Shown here: piece by piece, positions 11,059 to 21,340 of the stretch | Numbering within the stretch: position 1 is the stretch's first letter | Layout: each line of letters begins with the position of its first letter | NCBI GenBank assembly: GCA_022494885.1 | Contig: JAGVSM010000464.1 | Span: forward strand, 124,001-188,000 | DNA from: Micrasema longulum | Taxonomy: Eukaryota > Arthropoda > Insecta > Trichoptera > Brachycentridae | Direction: 5' to 3' | Length of the DNA stretch: 64,000 nt | Translations under genes and position numbers: made by a program | Notes under the pieces: generated by a model | What the model was told of the DNA's origin: nothing | The model's database searches: none | The model's input: the letters and a program-made list of their open reading frames with translations, nothing else

Positions 11059-11139
11059 CTGAAATAAAAACACAAACAATGTAATCGTTTAAACCACAGT
11101 TTATTTTATAACTAATGAAAAATGAAATGAGTATGAACG

Positions 11140-11189
11140 TTTTTCAGTTAATCAATTAGTATTTTTATACTAATTGATTAACTGAAAAA
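11140..11189. repeat. Perfect 22-bp inverted repeat near the U2 acceptor
   Basis: TTTTTCAGTTAATCAATTAG plus TA at 11140-11161 pairs with its exact complement at 11168-11189 across six bases. U3 has a similar but non-palindromic sequence at the same place, so the hairpin is specific to U2. Confidence 0.8.
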
Positions 11190-11607
11190 TTAATTTAATT
11201 TAAGTTAATTTATATTCGAAGCACTATCTATGTGATAACTATTTACAGTAAAAATATGAAACTAAAACGACTTGTTGTCTAACGACTCATTTTATATTTT
11301 ATTACCGACCGGTTTCAATGATACGCAAGATTTTTAGTAAAGCTACTACATTATACCTTAATAATGAATCGAAGGAAGAGAATGTAGTAACATTATACCT
11401 TAATGAGGAAGCTTGTGTGCTTGCTACTTAACTGATAGAACACAAACGGTAAAAAAATGTGACAGTTCCCATTCTTCCTTTGTTACTAGCGATGTACCGC
11501 AGGGTTCCCACTTGGGTCCAACACTGTTTATCACCTTTGTTATTGATTAAAAGGACGGATTTGATGAAATCAACATATTGTTTGCCGATGGCATAATGAT
11601 TTCAAAA

Positions 11608-12190
11608 GTTTTATTTAATTTATTTATCTTTAGTTACATTGAGAACATTACAGAGTATCCAATTAACTCTCAACACATTACAAAGTATACGTATCAGATT
11701 TATTAAATAAAAAAGAGAGAAAAAAGTAATGTAAAATTGACAAACATATTACAATTTGAAAATTGCCCTCCTAAGAGAAATCCCACTGTCATGAAATATA
11801 TCGACATCCGAGGCGATATGATTAAATAACACGATTGCTCTACCTACCAGCATAACCATTGGCAGGTTGGTTCTGCATCGTGGTAGGTAGAACAACCTGT
11901 GTTGCCTTTGTCGAAGATAATTATCAGGGACAAATAGACTAAATTCATTCAGAATATCGGAATTATGTATGCGACCACCAATTAGTTTAAAAAAGTGAAC
12001 ACCCAAATTAATATCCCTTCTCCTCAACAATGATTGATGGCCCAGCATTCCTAGTAAGAAGTCAGTCGGGAAAAGCCACGGGTAATGTCCATTCTCTCTG
12101 AGATACAGATAACGCAGAAATTTTTTCTGCGCCCTCTCTATCATTAAGGAATAGGTTGTTTCTTTCATTTCATTATATACTTCTGTGGAT
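11608..12190 (-). mobile_element. LINE 3' end inserted in U2 intron
   Basis: The frame at 11749-12168 reads VPDNYLRQRQHRLFYLPRCR, TNLPMVMLVGRAI and similar. It is the polymerase C-terminus of the family seen at 30470-31793 and 40738-41085. It ends in an A-rich AAATAAA tail at the low-coordinate end. It interrupts the older remnant shared by the U1 and U3 introns. Confidence 0.7.
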
Positions 12191-12204
12191 TATTGATACT
12201 CTGT

Positions 12205-12300
12205 AACGCAATTTATTTGTTTATTTATTTTATTAACAGATACGGCAAATCTGCCTTTTACAAATATTGATAATTTTAACATATTTGGTTTAATTATTTT
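12205..12300 (-). mobile_element. LINE 3' tail stub (GGCAGATTTGCC family)
   Basis: On the minus strand the stub reads TTTGTAAAAGGCAGATTTGCC followed by TTAATAAAATAAATAAA. This matches the tails at 4795-4846 and 63745-63800. Only about 95 bases of the element are present. Confidence 0.65.
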
Positions 12301-12769
12301 TTCAAAAAACCACATTAGTGGTGCACCACTCAAAAGTAACAGTTTAAAATTTTGAAATGTTAAATGATGAGAGGGAATGTATAGTTATTTTTCCAATGTG
12401 CGCGACTTGGGTATCGTTTTCGATCAAAAATGATTTTTTATTAGTCACATTAAACATAACGTGTGTAATGTAAAACCATTGTTATGTTGGTGTATAGGCA
12501 TTAACATAATAACATATAGTGCGAGGAGAGCAGCGCGGCCGCCGTTCATTTGAGTTTTGCCTACCGAGCTAGCCACACGTTCAGAAGTAGTATAATTATT
12601 GCATAGATTCTGATTATTATATGTATTAAGAACGTCAGAGTTTTCATTCTTAATAATAACGGAACAACGTTAAAAATATAAAACATATTTAGAGCGGATT
12701 TTTACGATTCTAATGATATAACTATCAATGTATTCAAAACAAGTTTTATTTATAATTTTTGGGTTAGAA

Positions 12770-12950
12770 AATGAGCACATACAAAACCGCTTGCAGTTGG
12801 CATCGCGCCATTTTGACGCCACGCGTTATAACCGCTAACTACGCTTCTAAAAAACGTTGCGTACAAGTTTGTCACCAAAACGTCACGCGTGCCGCTTGGC
12901 CCGCAGGGCGCGAAGCGTCTTGTTTTCGGCAAATTCAAAATATGCATATT
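12770..12950. promoter_or_regulatory. CpG-rich intronic block (copy 2, CRE lost)
   Basis: Homologous to 1130-1325 and 26640-26830, and lies just downstream of U2 exon 1. The CRE-like octamer reads TGACGCCA here. Short open frames on both strands are by-products of the CpG-rich composition. Confidence 0.35.
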
Positions 12951-12970
12951 TTAAACCATTTTTTACTTAC

Positions 12971-13637
12971 TTGAGGAAATTTCATCGTGACGAGAGAAAT
13001 CCAAGCATCCTTGTTTAATGTCAGGAGTTTTTATATCTGAATTCGTGGAGATAATATTATCAACGGTTGTACTAGGCTGGTAAGTACTGCTACCCGGTTC
13101 AGCCTTCACGGTAGCAGCACCCAGTTTCTCAGTACTGTAGGGACGTGACACCCCTCCTCCAGAATGGGGAAATTCCATTTTCACGTCAATCCCCGGTTCA
13201 GCCTTCACGGTTATAACACCTGGCTCGTCGATTCTATAGGGACGTGGCGCTCTTTGCCCAGCACAGATAATTTCTCCTTTTATATCGCCAGTCCCAGGTT
13301 CAATCTTCACGGTACTACCATCTGACTCCTCGCTTCTGTAGAAACGTGACGCCCCTTCCGCAGTATAGGGAATATCTTCATCTACATCGCTAGTCCCCGG
13401 TTCAGCCTTCACAGTAGCAACACCTGGCTCTTCACTTCTGTAGGGATGTGATGGCCTTTCACCAGTATAGAGGATATCTCCATCGATATCGCCAGTCCCC
13501 GGTTCAGCCTTCACTGTAGCAACACCTGGCTCCTCGCTTCTGTAGGGATGCGACGCCCCTTCTTCTGTATGGAGAATTTCACCTTCTACGTCGCCAATTC
13601 CCGGTTCCACCTTAATTTTCATTGAAGCGATTTCCAT
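12971..13637 (-). CDS. U2 exon 1: acidic KxEPG-repeat N-terminus
   Basis: ATG at 13637 (MEIASMKIKVEPG), donor GTAAGT after 12971; 222 codons plus one base, phase 1. About six repeats of the form (Y)RSEEPGVATVKAEPGTGD. Eight psi-K-x-E cores are visible: IKVE, VKAE twice, VKIE, IKGE, VKAE, VKME and VKAE. The terminal IKQE seen in U1 and U4-U8 is IKQG here, losing its acidic residue. Pairs with the finger exon at 9995-11058. A probable upstream splice acceptor (TTTTTAG) lies about 50 bases before the ATG, hinting at a noncoding exon. The acidic, disordered N-terminus is inferred to be a regulatory domain. Confidence 0.87.
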
Positions 13638-13762
13638 AACTCTGGTGTTGAAAGCGGATACAAAGTTATTCTTTGATTTAGCTAAAAAGAATTATTTTTA
13701 ATGTTTTAAAATACCCAATAAATTACTTAATACACAGTGAATCGATGTTTTTTAATAGTTCA

Positions 13763-13798
13763 TTTTTTTGTACCACAACAGGCCACGAGTCAAAAGTA
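13763..13798 (-). repeat. SINE tail stub upstream of U2
   Basis: Same 35-base stub as at 3971-4005. Its flank ('ttttaaaatacccaataaat') is also shared with U1, supporting an insertion made before the duplication. Confidence 0.5.
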
Positions 13799-13799
13799 G

Positions 13800-14206
13800 A
13801 TACAAATATAAATTAAATATTATGCAGCCAATATGTTGAAATGATGCGTTATTTTCGAGAATTAGTAACGCAGCATGACAAATTATAAAAAAAAAATGTT
13901 TTTTTGTTTGAGAACAAATATTTCTAACCATCAAAACCGATCATATTATATTATCAGTATATCTCTCTAGCTAGCCCAAAGCAACAGTGACATATCTCTC
14001 AATCTGAGATAATCGGACTTTGAGGTGTAAGGGTCTGATTGAATTAAATGATTTAAAGTAGATTATGAATACTACAGTGTGGGCTTTAACTGTATACTTG
14101 TTTCAATTAAAAAAATATATATAATTGTAGAACATTTAAATGTTTCGTTCGTATTTTCAGAAACTACACAAATGGAAATTTAAAGGATATCTAAATTTTT
14201 ACACTT
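13800..14206. other. U2 5' flank, no gene seen
   Basis: 13800-13960 matches the U1 and U3 flanks (4010-4200 and 27710-27905). 13980-14206 shows nothing recognisable. Confidence 0.4.
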
Positions 14207-14785
14207 ATTTATTTAATTTGTTTATTTATTTAACTTTTTGTACAAAATGTTATTTGTACATTGGTGGGCTTATTGCCAAATGGCAATTTCTTCCAACCAA
14301 CCAATAAAATAAAAGTTATATTTTTATAATTTAAGTTACAGAACATATTCACTAGAAAAAAAGATTAAAAAGCTAAAGATATATTAAAATAGAAATAAAC
14401 GTAATAAATTACCTTAAATCGAAACTATTACTCAATGGGAAAAAGGAAAAAAAGAGGAAAGAGGAAAGGAGGAAAGATTAAGGAAGAGAAAGGAGATGTT
14501 TCTGCAGACGTGATTTAAACAGAGATAATGTATCAACATTTTTGATGGTGGATGGGAGATGATTCCACAGTCAAGCCGCATGGACACTATACGAGTTAGA
14601 GAAGAAAGAGGAATTGTGGATTGGTATTAAGAGAGTGCCTTGAGAATTAGAACGAAGAGGTAAACCATGAACTGATAAGCGTTGAAATTTTTCACGCAGG
14701 TATATAGGAGCGTTAGAACTATGAAGTACATTGAACAGAAGTGAGAGGGAGTGATAGTCTCTCCGCTGTCTAATTTTGAGCCATT
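14207..14785 (-). mobile_element. LINE 3' end, same family as 8480-9133
   Basis: On the minus strand the frame reads WLKIRQRRDYHSLSLLFNVL, LPLRSNSQGTLL and HNSSFFSNSYSVHAA. It is followed by the same 3' UTR with the TTGCCATTTGGCAA stem and (AAATA)n. The coding part is close to the plus-strand copy, so both insertions are fairly recent. The right edge joins 'caaactcaaaatattg', the terminus of the foldback family (14786-14804). Confidence 0.75.
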
Positions 14786-14807
14786 TGGACAAACTCAAAA
14801 TATTGTT

Positions 14808-15240
14808 TATTTATTAACGAACATTGTCCGTTTATACAATTTATAGGGTTTAAATACTAAAATAAAAGAAAAGTTAAAAATATAAAAAAAAAAAAAAAAA
14901 AAGAAGCATTGACAAACATAAGGGACATCGGATATCAAGGGATCTGGACTATTTATTTAGTTAAATCGCTGTAAACGTAAACCAAAAAAGTCAAGATCGT
15001 GTCTCGAGTTAACAATACGACAAAGACAGGTCATTGGAGAATTAAGTCCATAGTTTGTTCTATGCTGATGGATGAACAGTACTTTATAGTTTCTCAACCA
15101 ACGAGTCGGAATATTGAATTTGACCGGTAATGATGGAACATCGATTACACCATGTATGCCGAACATATATATGGAATCAATATTTGTTCTACGTTTTTGT
15201 AGACTAGAAATATTGAACATTGACTCTATATCAGCATAAG
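14808..15240 (-). mobile_element. LINE C-terminal remnant
   Basis: The minus frame at 14957-15220 reads FNIPTRWLRNYKVLFIHQHR, TNYGLNSPMTCLCRIVNSRH and DLDFFG. This is the terminal segment of a Jockey-like polymerase, also seen at 23740-24000, 55500-55960 and 21048-21335. A long A-run lies at 14880-14902. Confidence 0.65.
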
Positions 15241-15344
15241 AATAATTGACTAAGGATAATTGAATAAGGACTGATTCAATGTGATTTATGCATTGTTTAT
15301 ATAATATAAATATGTTGTAAATAATACTTTAAATATTGGATTAG

Positions 15345-15930
15345 TTACTTACCTACTTTTTGCGGAGATTTATAAGTAAAAACTTTGTTTATTCGTCCAG
15401 TAATATTGTAATTTGTGCATTTATTATTCACGAGCCAAGAGGGACGCGCACAGCTTAGAGTTTGACAGGCGAACCACAGACAAATTGAACTACGTTAGCC
15501 AATCTACAAAAAAGCGAAGAAATTCGGATGAAAGGTAATTTCTTAATCCATAAACACCAATGTGCAGTCATGGTGACCCCATTAAATATAAAAAACCCGA
15601 ATTCCTTCGAAACCCACAAAGCCTAGCTGCGTCTAATAGCTTATAATGTTTAATTAGTTTTGCGTATGCAGTTACCGCGAGTGATTTGTGTCCATGCTCA
15701 CCTGTTATTAACATATAAGCTTTCAATTTTCTTATATTCTCCTTAGTCGTTTGCTCTTGGTAGAGCTGTCATAATCACGTTGGCAGGAGGAGAACACGCC
15801 ATCGGGATTCACCTCAGCGCTTCTGGAGCCTCCAGAGGGACGTCAGTTTCCTCTGTTATCAAGCGCGTCCATCTTGTAAGTTTCTACCGCGATAGCGAGT
15901 TCCCTCTACTCGTCCTTGCACCACTAATTT
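15345..15930. repeat. Segmental duplication block, copy 2 (upstream of U2)
   Basis: Matches 5677-6190. It contains the uninterrupted junction 'gaccccattaaatataaaaa', which in copy 3 is split by a LINE. No gene. Confidence 0.6.
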
Positions 15931-16900
15931 TTCCACGTTATCTTTTCGCTTCGTAACGTAGCCAAAGTACCCGAGAACACAGATTTGCACAGTGGAAGAA
16001 AGTCGCTGTTCAATACCCAATTCTCAGATTATAGAAACATAACGTTCACGCTCAGCCACCGTACGGGCTGGGCGTGAAATATAGTTCCTCCCCAACCGTA
16101 GCTTATAATCTTATAATAAATCTGAAAATAAGTTGTTATATGTTAGAAAACAATGAGTTTATGTTTATAAATCATTAGTGTGTAGTAGTGTAGTCATGTT
16201 TCAACAAACAGTGGAAAAAAGAAGACTATTTATTTAATAGCATTGTTTTATACTTTATTCTTAACAAAATATGTGACAAATAGTGAACAATGGAAACTTA
16301 CAAAAATAGTGCGTCTGTAACCTTAAAATCATAAAATTTTATATGAATCCTTTAAAACCGTTTAAGAATGCATCAGTTTTTGACGCGAAAGTACCTAAAT
16401 TTTGCCATTTAGAACACTACACCCATAATTAAAAAATTACAACAGTGCTACTAAAAGTGAACTGACATTTATTGATAAATACATAATATTTCAAATATCT
16501 GCCTTCTAATAATATACAAAATTATAAATCAAACCGCTTATACACGCGTTTGTGTAATATACATGTAAAGAAGTGAATTTGAACAGGAATGTTGCGTCTC
16601 ATAAAACGAAATAATACGGACCAAAATGGACACCAAGTCGTTGGAACAATAGGCGTAATCCTGGGGTCTACACACGTGCGTTTCCAGAAATTCTCCAGCA
16701 GCCTAGTGGACCACATGGTGACGATATCTACCTACTGTCTACAAAAGATTCTCTTTGGACATCTATCTCCCTTTGTTAACCATGGAGTTGATACAGTGCT
16801 TTATTTATTTAGTTTTTTATTGCTTACTTCTTGGTATGAACACTTGACCAATTTACTACTATACTCTATTTTTTATAGATTTATTGATATTGTTTTAACT
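15931..16900. other. No recognised feature
   Basis: AT-rich sequence with a 118-residue plus-strand frame (16589-16945) and a 64-residue minus frame overlapping it. Neither has a recognisable domain, duplicate copy or splice context. I do not call a gene. Confidence 0.3.
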
Positions 16901-16904
16901 TTGC

Positions 16905-17330
16905 TGGAATTCCTCTCATCCATGCGCTTTGTAGCTGCACGATGATTGGTTATCTAGCTTTAATATATCAACTTTAAAATACTTTAATTTTGTAAACGGG
17001 GTCTAGAATTCCAATCGTCTATGCGCTTAGTAGCAGCAAGGCGTGTTGTAATCTTACTCCTTTTTACTATTCATATTATTATTATTTTGTAATACACTAA
17101 ATTTATTTGTCAATTTTTAAAATGTGTAAATGGGAGCTAAATTTCTAACTGTCTATGCGCTCTGTAGCTGCAAGATGTCCTGTAATCTAGCTCCTATCTG
17201 TTATAATTTTTTATTGATCTTAATTGAAAACGAGGAACTAGAATCCCAACCGTCCATGCGCCTTGTAGCTGCAAGACGTACTGGGATATTTATTAATTGT
17301 ACAGCGCCCTTGAGGTGATTTTCACAAAAA
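16905..17330. repeat. Four imperfect direct repeats around TCCATGCGC..TAGCTGCAAG
   Basis: Cores containing ATGCGC followed by (T/C)..GTAGC(T/A)GCAAG lie at about 16922, 17021, 17155 and 17255 (spacing 99, 134 and 100). Each is preceded by a form of 'ctagaattcccaatcgtc'. A fifth copy at 57395-57525 includes the trailing 'ttcacaaaaatggcgctt'. A dispersed, locally tandem repeat of unknown class. Confidence 0.65.
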
Positions 17331-17339
17331 TGGCGCTTT

Positions 17340-17880
17340 ATAAATTATCCAACTATATATATATATATATATATCAGTGTTTTAAGAGTAGAGGATATCT
17401 ACGGAAAGTGTTGTATGCTCCAGGTGCATAAGGAGAACCTCCCATCAGACCGTATTACGGGAAGGTTAAAAACAGGATGCCTCGCTCTATTCAGAGAATT
17501 AAAACTACCACGGCCAAACATCATTATACTCATTTAGGACAGAAGCTTTTCAATAATTTACCACAAAATCTACGTCAAGAAATACATTACGGAAAATGTA
17601 AGGATACATTTAAAAAAAGCTTCTTATCATAATTAACATTAACTGTATTTTGAAAATAAAGATGTTGGTTTAACATGTGCCTGTGTTTATAAATTTACTG
17701 TTATTTTTTTCTCAATTTTTAAAATTTTTTATTTGTTTTATTATTTTATTTTGCATTTGTTGTTTCTTTTTTATGTTATTTTGTAAACTTGCCAAACAAA
17801 AGAGCCAGACTCTTTTTTGGCAAGTTCTACCTTGAGTGTTCCATTTTTTTTACTGAATGTATTGTTTATTTATGCTAATA
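17340..17880 (+). mobile_element. LINE C-terminal remnant and 3' UTR
   Basis: After an (AT)n run at 17352-17373, a frame reads RPYYGKVKNRMPRSIQRIKT, KHHYTHLGQKLFNNLPQNLR and DTFKKSFLS. This is a Jockey/CR1-like polymerase C-terminus, followed by a T-rich 3' UTR ending in AATAAAGG near 17875. Confidence 0.6.
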
Positions 17881-17984
17881 AAGGTTTTTATTTTTTTTAA
17901 ATAGGCTGTTGGTATCCGTAAAATTCTGCGCCAGCACCACATTTATAACGCATCTATCTCTCTTCTTTCTCTTTCTCTCAAGGA

Positions 17985-18190
17985 TCGTGTTTTTGCGGCG
18001 TACAAAAATATAGGAAAAATTAAGGTTTAGACCATTTTTTACATGCTTTAGTAATTTAATTGCATATTTCACTAAATTTAATGGTTGTAGCGTCACTGAT
18101 GATGATTGCATGTTTAATATGTTATTATATCCCTTGGTAACAATGAATCTAGAATTCCATAAGTAGAACTAATTCGAAATTGCTAGGTTA
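17985..18190. repeat. Segment shared with 6600-6740
   Basis: 'aggtttagaccattttttac' and 'tattatatcccttggtaac' match the copy near 6610-6740. It appears to be the far edge of the duplicated block upstream of U2. Confidence 0.45.
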
Positions 18191-18236
18191 CTGAATTTTG
18201 TGACGAAGTTATATGTATGATAAGAAAATCTTTTTT

Positions 18237-18812
18237 AATTTATTTCAACAGAGAGAGTAAACATTTTTGAAAAGGGAATATCTTCTTAAGCCCTGTAAAT
18301 GCCTAGACTTCCATATTCCCTTCTCTAAAATGTTTTCCCTCTCTGTTGAAATAAATTTAAATACGAATAACTCCCTAGGATGGAAATCCAGCAAATCTGC
18401 AAGCATTTGGACATGCTCAAACATTGTTAAATTAACTACCTGGTAAAAGAAGAAATATAATAATTGTAAAATTGTTTTCAGGCGTTGCCTAGCAGGTGGC
18501 TTGGTTCGGCCGGATAAATCTCACCCACGTGATAAAGGTTTCAGCTCTTTTACTTCACAAAAGTCAACAGATGCAAGAGTTGATGAAATGCGGATGTTTA
18601 AACATGGGCAGAATGGTAAATGTTACAGTGTGTAAAGTTGCCACTTAAACCAGCCAATGACAGGTCATAAGCCCTGTAAATGCTTAGACTTCCATATTCC
18701 CTTCTCAAAAATGATTTCCCTCTCTGTTGAAATAAATTTAAATATGAATAATTCCCTAGGGAGGAAATCCAGCCAGTCTGCAAGCATTTGGACATACTCA
18801 AACATTGTTGGA
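18237..18812. mobile_element. Foldback element, two-arm copy with module Y
   Basis: Order: partial arm X (18237-18285), full inverted arm X' (18286-18428), module Y (about 18470-18653, plus strand), full inverted arm (18654-18812). On the minus strand both full arms read M-F-E-(H/Y)-V-Q-M-L-A-D and (L/H)PREL(F)...ISTERE. Y follows a TTTTCAG acceptor-like site and reads DKGFSSFTSQKSTDARVDEM, ending at a stop. X and Y converge tail to tail, with about 20 bases between their stops. Confidence 0.7.
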
Positions 18813-19005
18813 GAAAATCTTTTATTCAAAAATCTCCCACGCTTAATATTATCTGTATTTATTATGTTTTCAATTAAATGGTGGAGATGCGCTGCAAAAT
18901 GCTCGTAATAGTTAATAAATCTTTTTATATAATTTTTTATTGGGTAAACAACAGTATGCACACACCAAAAAAGTTGTTTACACTTAGGTAATACAATAAT
19001 TTCTT
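18813..19005 (-). pseudogene. Unrecognised coding-like segment continuing foldback arm X upstream
   Basis: An open minus-strand frame runs from about 19000 through the full X arm to a stop near 18665. Beyond the arm it reads WCVHTVVYPIKNYIKRFINY, then YEHFAAHLHHLIENI and RGRFLNKRFSPTM, joining directly to FEYVQMLADW. It is compositionally protein-like (His, Tyr and Trp rich, amphipathic) and has no stop. It may be the progenitor exon from which arm X derives. I do not recognise the family. Confidence 0.4.
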
Positions 19006-19009
19006 CTTC

Positions 19010-19223
19010 TCTTAGTGCCCTGTCGGGTATCCCCAACATTAACAATCACCCAAGCAAAAGCCTCTCTGTCGTGTGCTGCCCGGAAAATCTGCTTCACAGT
19101 CATGAAGCCAGTCCAGTCTCGTATATTTCGGTGCCGGGACATCTGTCTTCTTCCAGCCCCTCTGTGACCCCCAATCTTGCCTTTCAAAATTAAATGAAGC
19201 AAGTGGTACTTTTCTCCACGCAT
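19010..19223 (-). mobile_element. RTE-like LINE C-terminal remnant
   Basis: The minus frame reads KGKIGGHRGAGRRQMSRHRN, IRDWTGFMTVKQIFRAAHDR and EAFAWVIVNV. This is the usual RTE C-terminus (GK..G.RG.GR.. then FR.A.DRE). It abuts the coding-like segment above. Confidence 0.65.
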
Positions 19224-19334
19224 TATTTGCCCCAGATACGAAATTTTAAGAATTTTTATACGAACTATAATGTAAATTATGTTAAATAAAACAAATGTAA
19301 AAAACGAAATGAAAAAAATATGTACCTATATAAT

Positions 19335-19560
19335 AATAAAGTTAAATATCTGCTTCTCTCAAAATTTCTATGATTTTTGACCTAAATTTACATGCATTGT
19401 CACAGAAAATATCAGCCTCGGTAAATCTATTGTTATATTGGTCGCATAATCTAGGTATTGTAGATTGTTTCAAATAGTTTGTTGACGCGTTTTCTGTGTA
19501 AAACAGAAGATTTTGTCTTGTGAGTCTAGATGGCACACGGAATGAAAGTTCAATCAATTT
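19335..19560 (-). mobile_element. LINE C-terminal remnant
   Basis: An intact 71-residue minus frame: LSFRVPSRLTRQNLLFYTEN, then IPRLCDQYN, FRSKIIEIL. It matches the terminal residues of Jockey-like polymerases such as 55510-55746 (FHVPNRVTRCQNLLF). Confidence 0.6.
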
Positions 19561-19889
19561 TATTGTTTATTAATTTGTATTAAAATAACTGGTCTAACTT
19601 TATTCTTAGATTTTTAAGACAGTTTATTCCATGGTACTGCATACTTTCAGCTCAGTTAGAGAAGTTAATGTTTAACCGATAGTCGACCTGCTTAAAAAAA
19701 AAGTTGTTGGACCCTTTCTAGTCTATTAATACTAACATTATAGTAAAGTAACCAAATAGGAGTACAGTATTCTTGCTGGGGACGACACATGTTTTGTTAA
19801 GTTTTTCATATGTCTCTGCATGTTTTAATGGTTTCGATACCCGCATAATACGTCCGACCATTTTATATATTATATATAAAATAAAGAGT

Positions 19890-20575
19890 TGTATAGAAAA
19901 TTCTATAGTTCGTATTGGCGAAGTTTACTTTAAATGAATGAAAATTGATAAGAAGGGTTGCTTAGTGACGACACGATGTATGACTAAAATTGAACAGTTT
20001 ATTTTGTAAAACAACACAATGAATTTAAGCCTAGATCTTAACTTAATCTTACAAATTACGTCTTATTTAGTAATCAGACGTAATTTGACGAGCTTAGTAG
20101 CTCGCAATTACCCGATGACGAAGGTAAAGATGGTTGCGTGGAGATCTTGATCATTCGGTTACTTATAAGGCGAGTGCGCGGGCAGGGTGCAGAAGTCGGA
20201 CGGTCCGGAGGCTGCTGAGGGCCGGAGATCCTGACTCGGAGACGTTCAGGTCCGGTTGCCGGAGGACAGGGGGTGAGCTCCTGCACGGATGTTAGTACGA
20301 TGCGGGTACGAGACTACGGCGGAGGTGGTGCATCCTACGCTGGCGGTAGGCGGATGATTTGGGCGTGGTGGGTGGACCGTCACAGATTGCGTCCTGCCAG
20401 ATGAGCCAAGGGCCTGCCCGTTCAGCGACAGGGCACTGTGTTGCAATTGTGGTCGTCTTTCCAACCATCCTCCAGCTGCTGGTTCGGATTATATGCGATC
20501 TCCCTATCTACGCCTTCTAAGGAGCGTTTTCCTCGGACCAACATAAACGATGGCACCCCTGAGGTTGGTACCACC
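19890..20575. repeat. Dispersed GC-rich repeat, copy 1
   Basis: About 650 bases match 32816-33425: 'aattctatagttcgtattgg' start, 'ttgcgtggagatcttgatca', then a GC-rich core with 'cggaggtggtg' and 'gctggcggtagg'. On the minus strand the core reads like a decayed coding end (NPNQQ, GRPLAHLAGRN). GC content contrasts sharply with the flanks. Probably a retroelement part; class unknown. Confidence 0.55.
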
Positions 20576-21340
20576 ATATTTATTTATTTATTTTAAAGAA
20601 ACAAACAGTCGGCAATGATATAATTTTTTTTTTTTTAAATACGGTTTAAAGACAGACCTGCGAAGTTTCTAAATAAAAATCATACATATTATTAAATTGT
20701 GTTACAACAAAAGGATGTGTTTATGTGTATTTGTATGAGAGTAAGTGTAGATGTGTGTTTATGTGTATTAGTGTGAGAGTAAGTGTTCAGGTATGTGCAT
20801 CATCAAATAGTAAGTGGGATCGTATCGCAGCCAGAAATAATAATTCTTAATTTATTTTTAAATAAATTAAGGAGCAAGTTAAAATATCAAAAGATGAAAA
20901 GAAAAACATTATAGCTAGAGCAAAAACGATAGAGGAAAGAGTGTTGTGCATATTGGTGGCGTATATGGTATATCGCGCACTTCACAGTATTGTGCCGGCT
21001 CTTACGGCACATTTGAAGAATGTTTGCGATTTCTTTATCATACTTGTTTATTTATTTGATGGACTTACGCAGTATATTCTAACGACGGTAAATACAATTT
21101 CTTATAATAAATACAGGCACTAATAAAATAAAATACAACTAAATAAAATTAAAGCTAGAACAAAAACAAATATTACTTCCTCAAGACAAGATCCGGTCTA
21201 TTTTAGTGATTTTTAAAATCTCTATAAAGACTTACACCAAAAAAGTCAGTATCTTGCCTCGAGTTTACAATACGACACACTCGGGACATTGTTGGTGCAT
21301 GCCAGCCATAGTTTGTTGAATTGTATTTTTACGGTTGATT
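20576..21340 (-). mobile_element. Two LINE 3' fragments inserted in the duplicated flank
   Basis: Near 33430-33530 the string 'cacttcacagtattgtgccg' runs straight on to 'gggcatgaagataagtt'. Here the same two segments (at 20968-21047 and 21340) are separated. About 21048-21335 is a minus LINE C-terminus ('ccaaaaaagtcagtatcttg', 'ctcgagtttacaatacgaca'). 20581-20965 is T/A- and GTGT-rich, similar to the LINE tail at 57720-57960. Confidence 0.5.

Larger units (their letters stand above)
11059..12970 (-). other. U2 intron (1.9 kb)
   Basis: GTAAGT at the exon 1 end and TTTCAG at the exon 2 end, phase 1. It holds a perfect short hairpin, an old plus-strand LINE remnant (11440-11605, continuing at 12305-12480), two minus-strand LINE 3' ends inserted between these halves, and a CpG-rich block. 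Confidence 0.8.

Noticed and set aside
16589..16945. 118-residue plus-strand frame
   Set aside because: No domain, no paralog in the window and no splice context. It overlaps an equally open minus frame. Likely chance.
18470..18653. Module Y as a BED or FLYWCH zinc finger (MW.FK.GQNGECYTVCK)
   Set aside because: The Cys spacing is C-x3-C, and no downstream His pair or other family landmarks are visible. Resemblance is limited to a few residues.
18237..19005. Foldback modules X and Y as ends of an ambisense viral genome
   Set aside because: The convergent layout is suggestive, but no viral hallmark domain is readable. There is no basis to assign a virus, so it is kept only as an open question.
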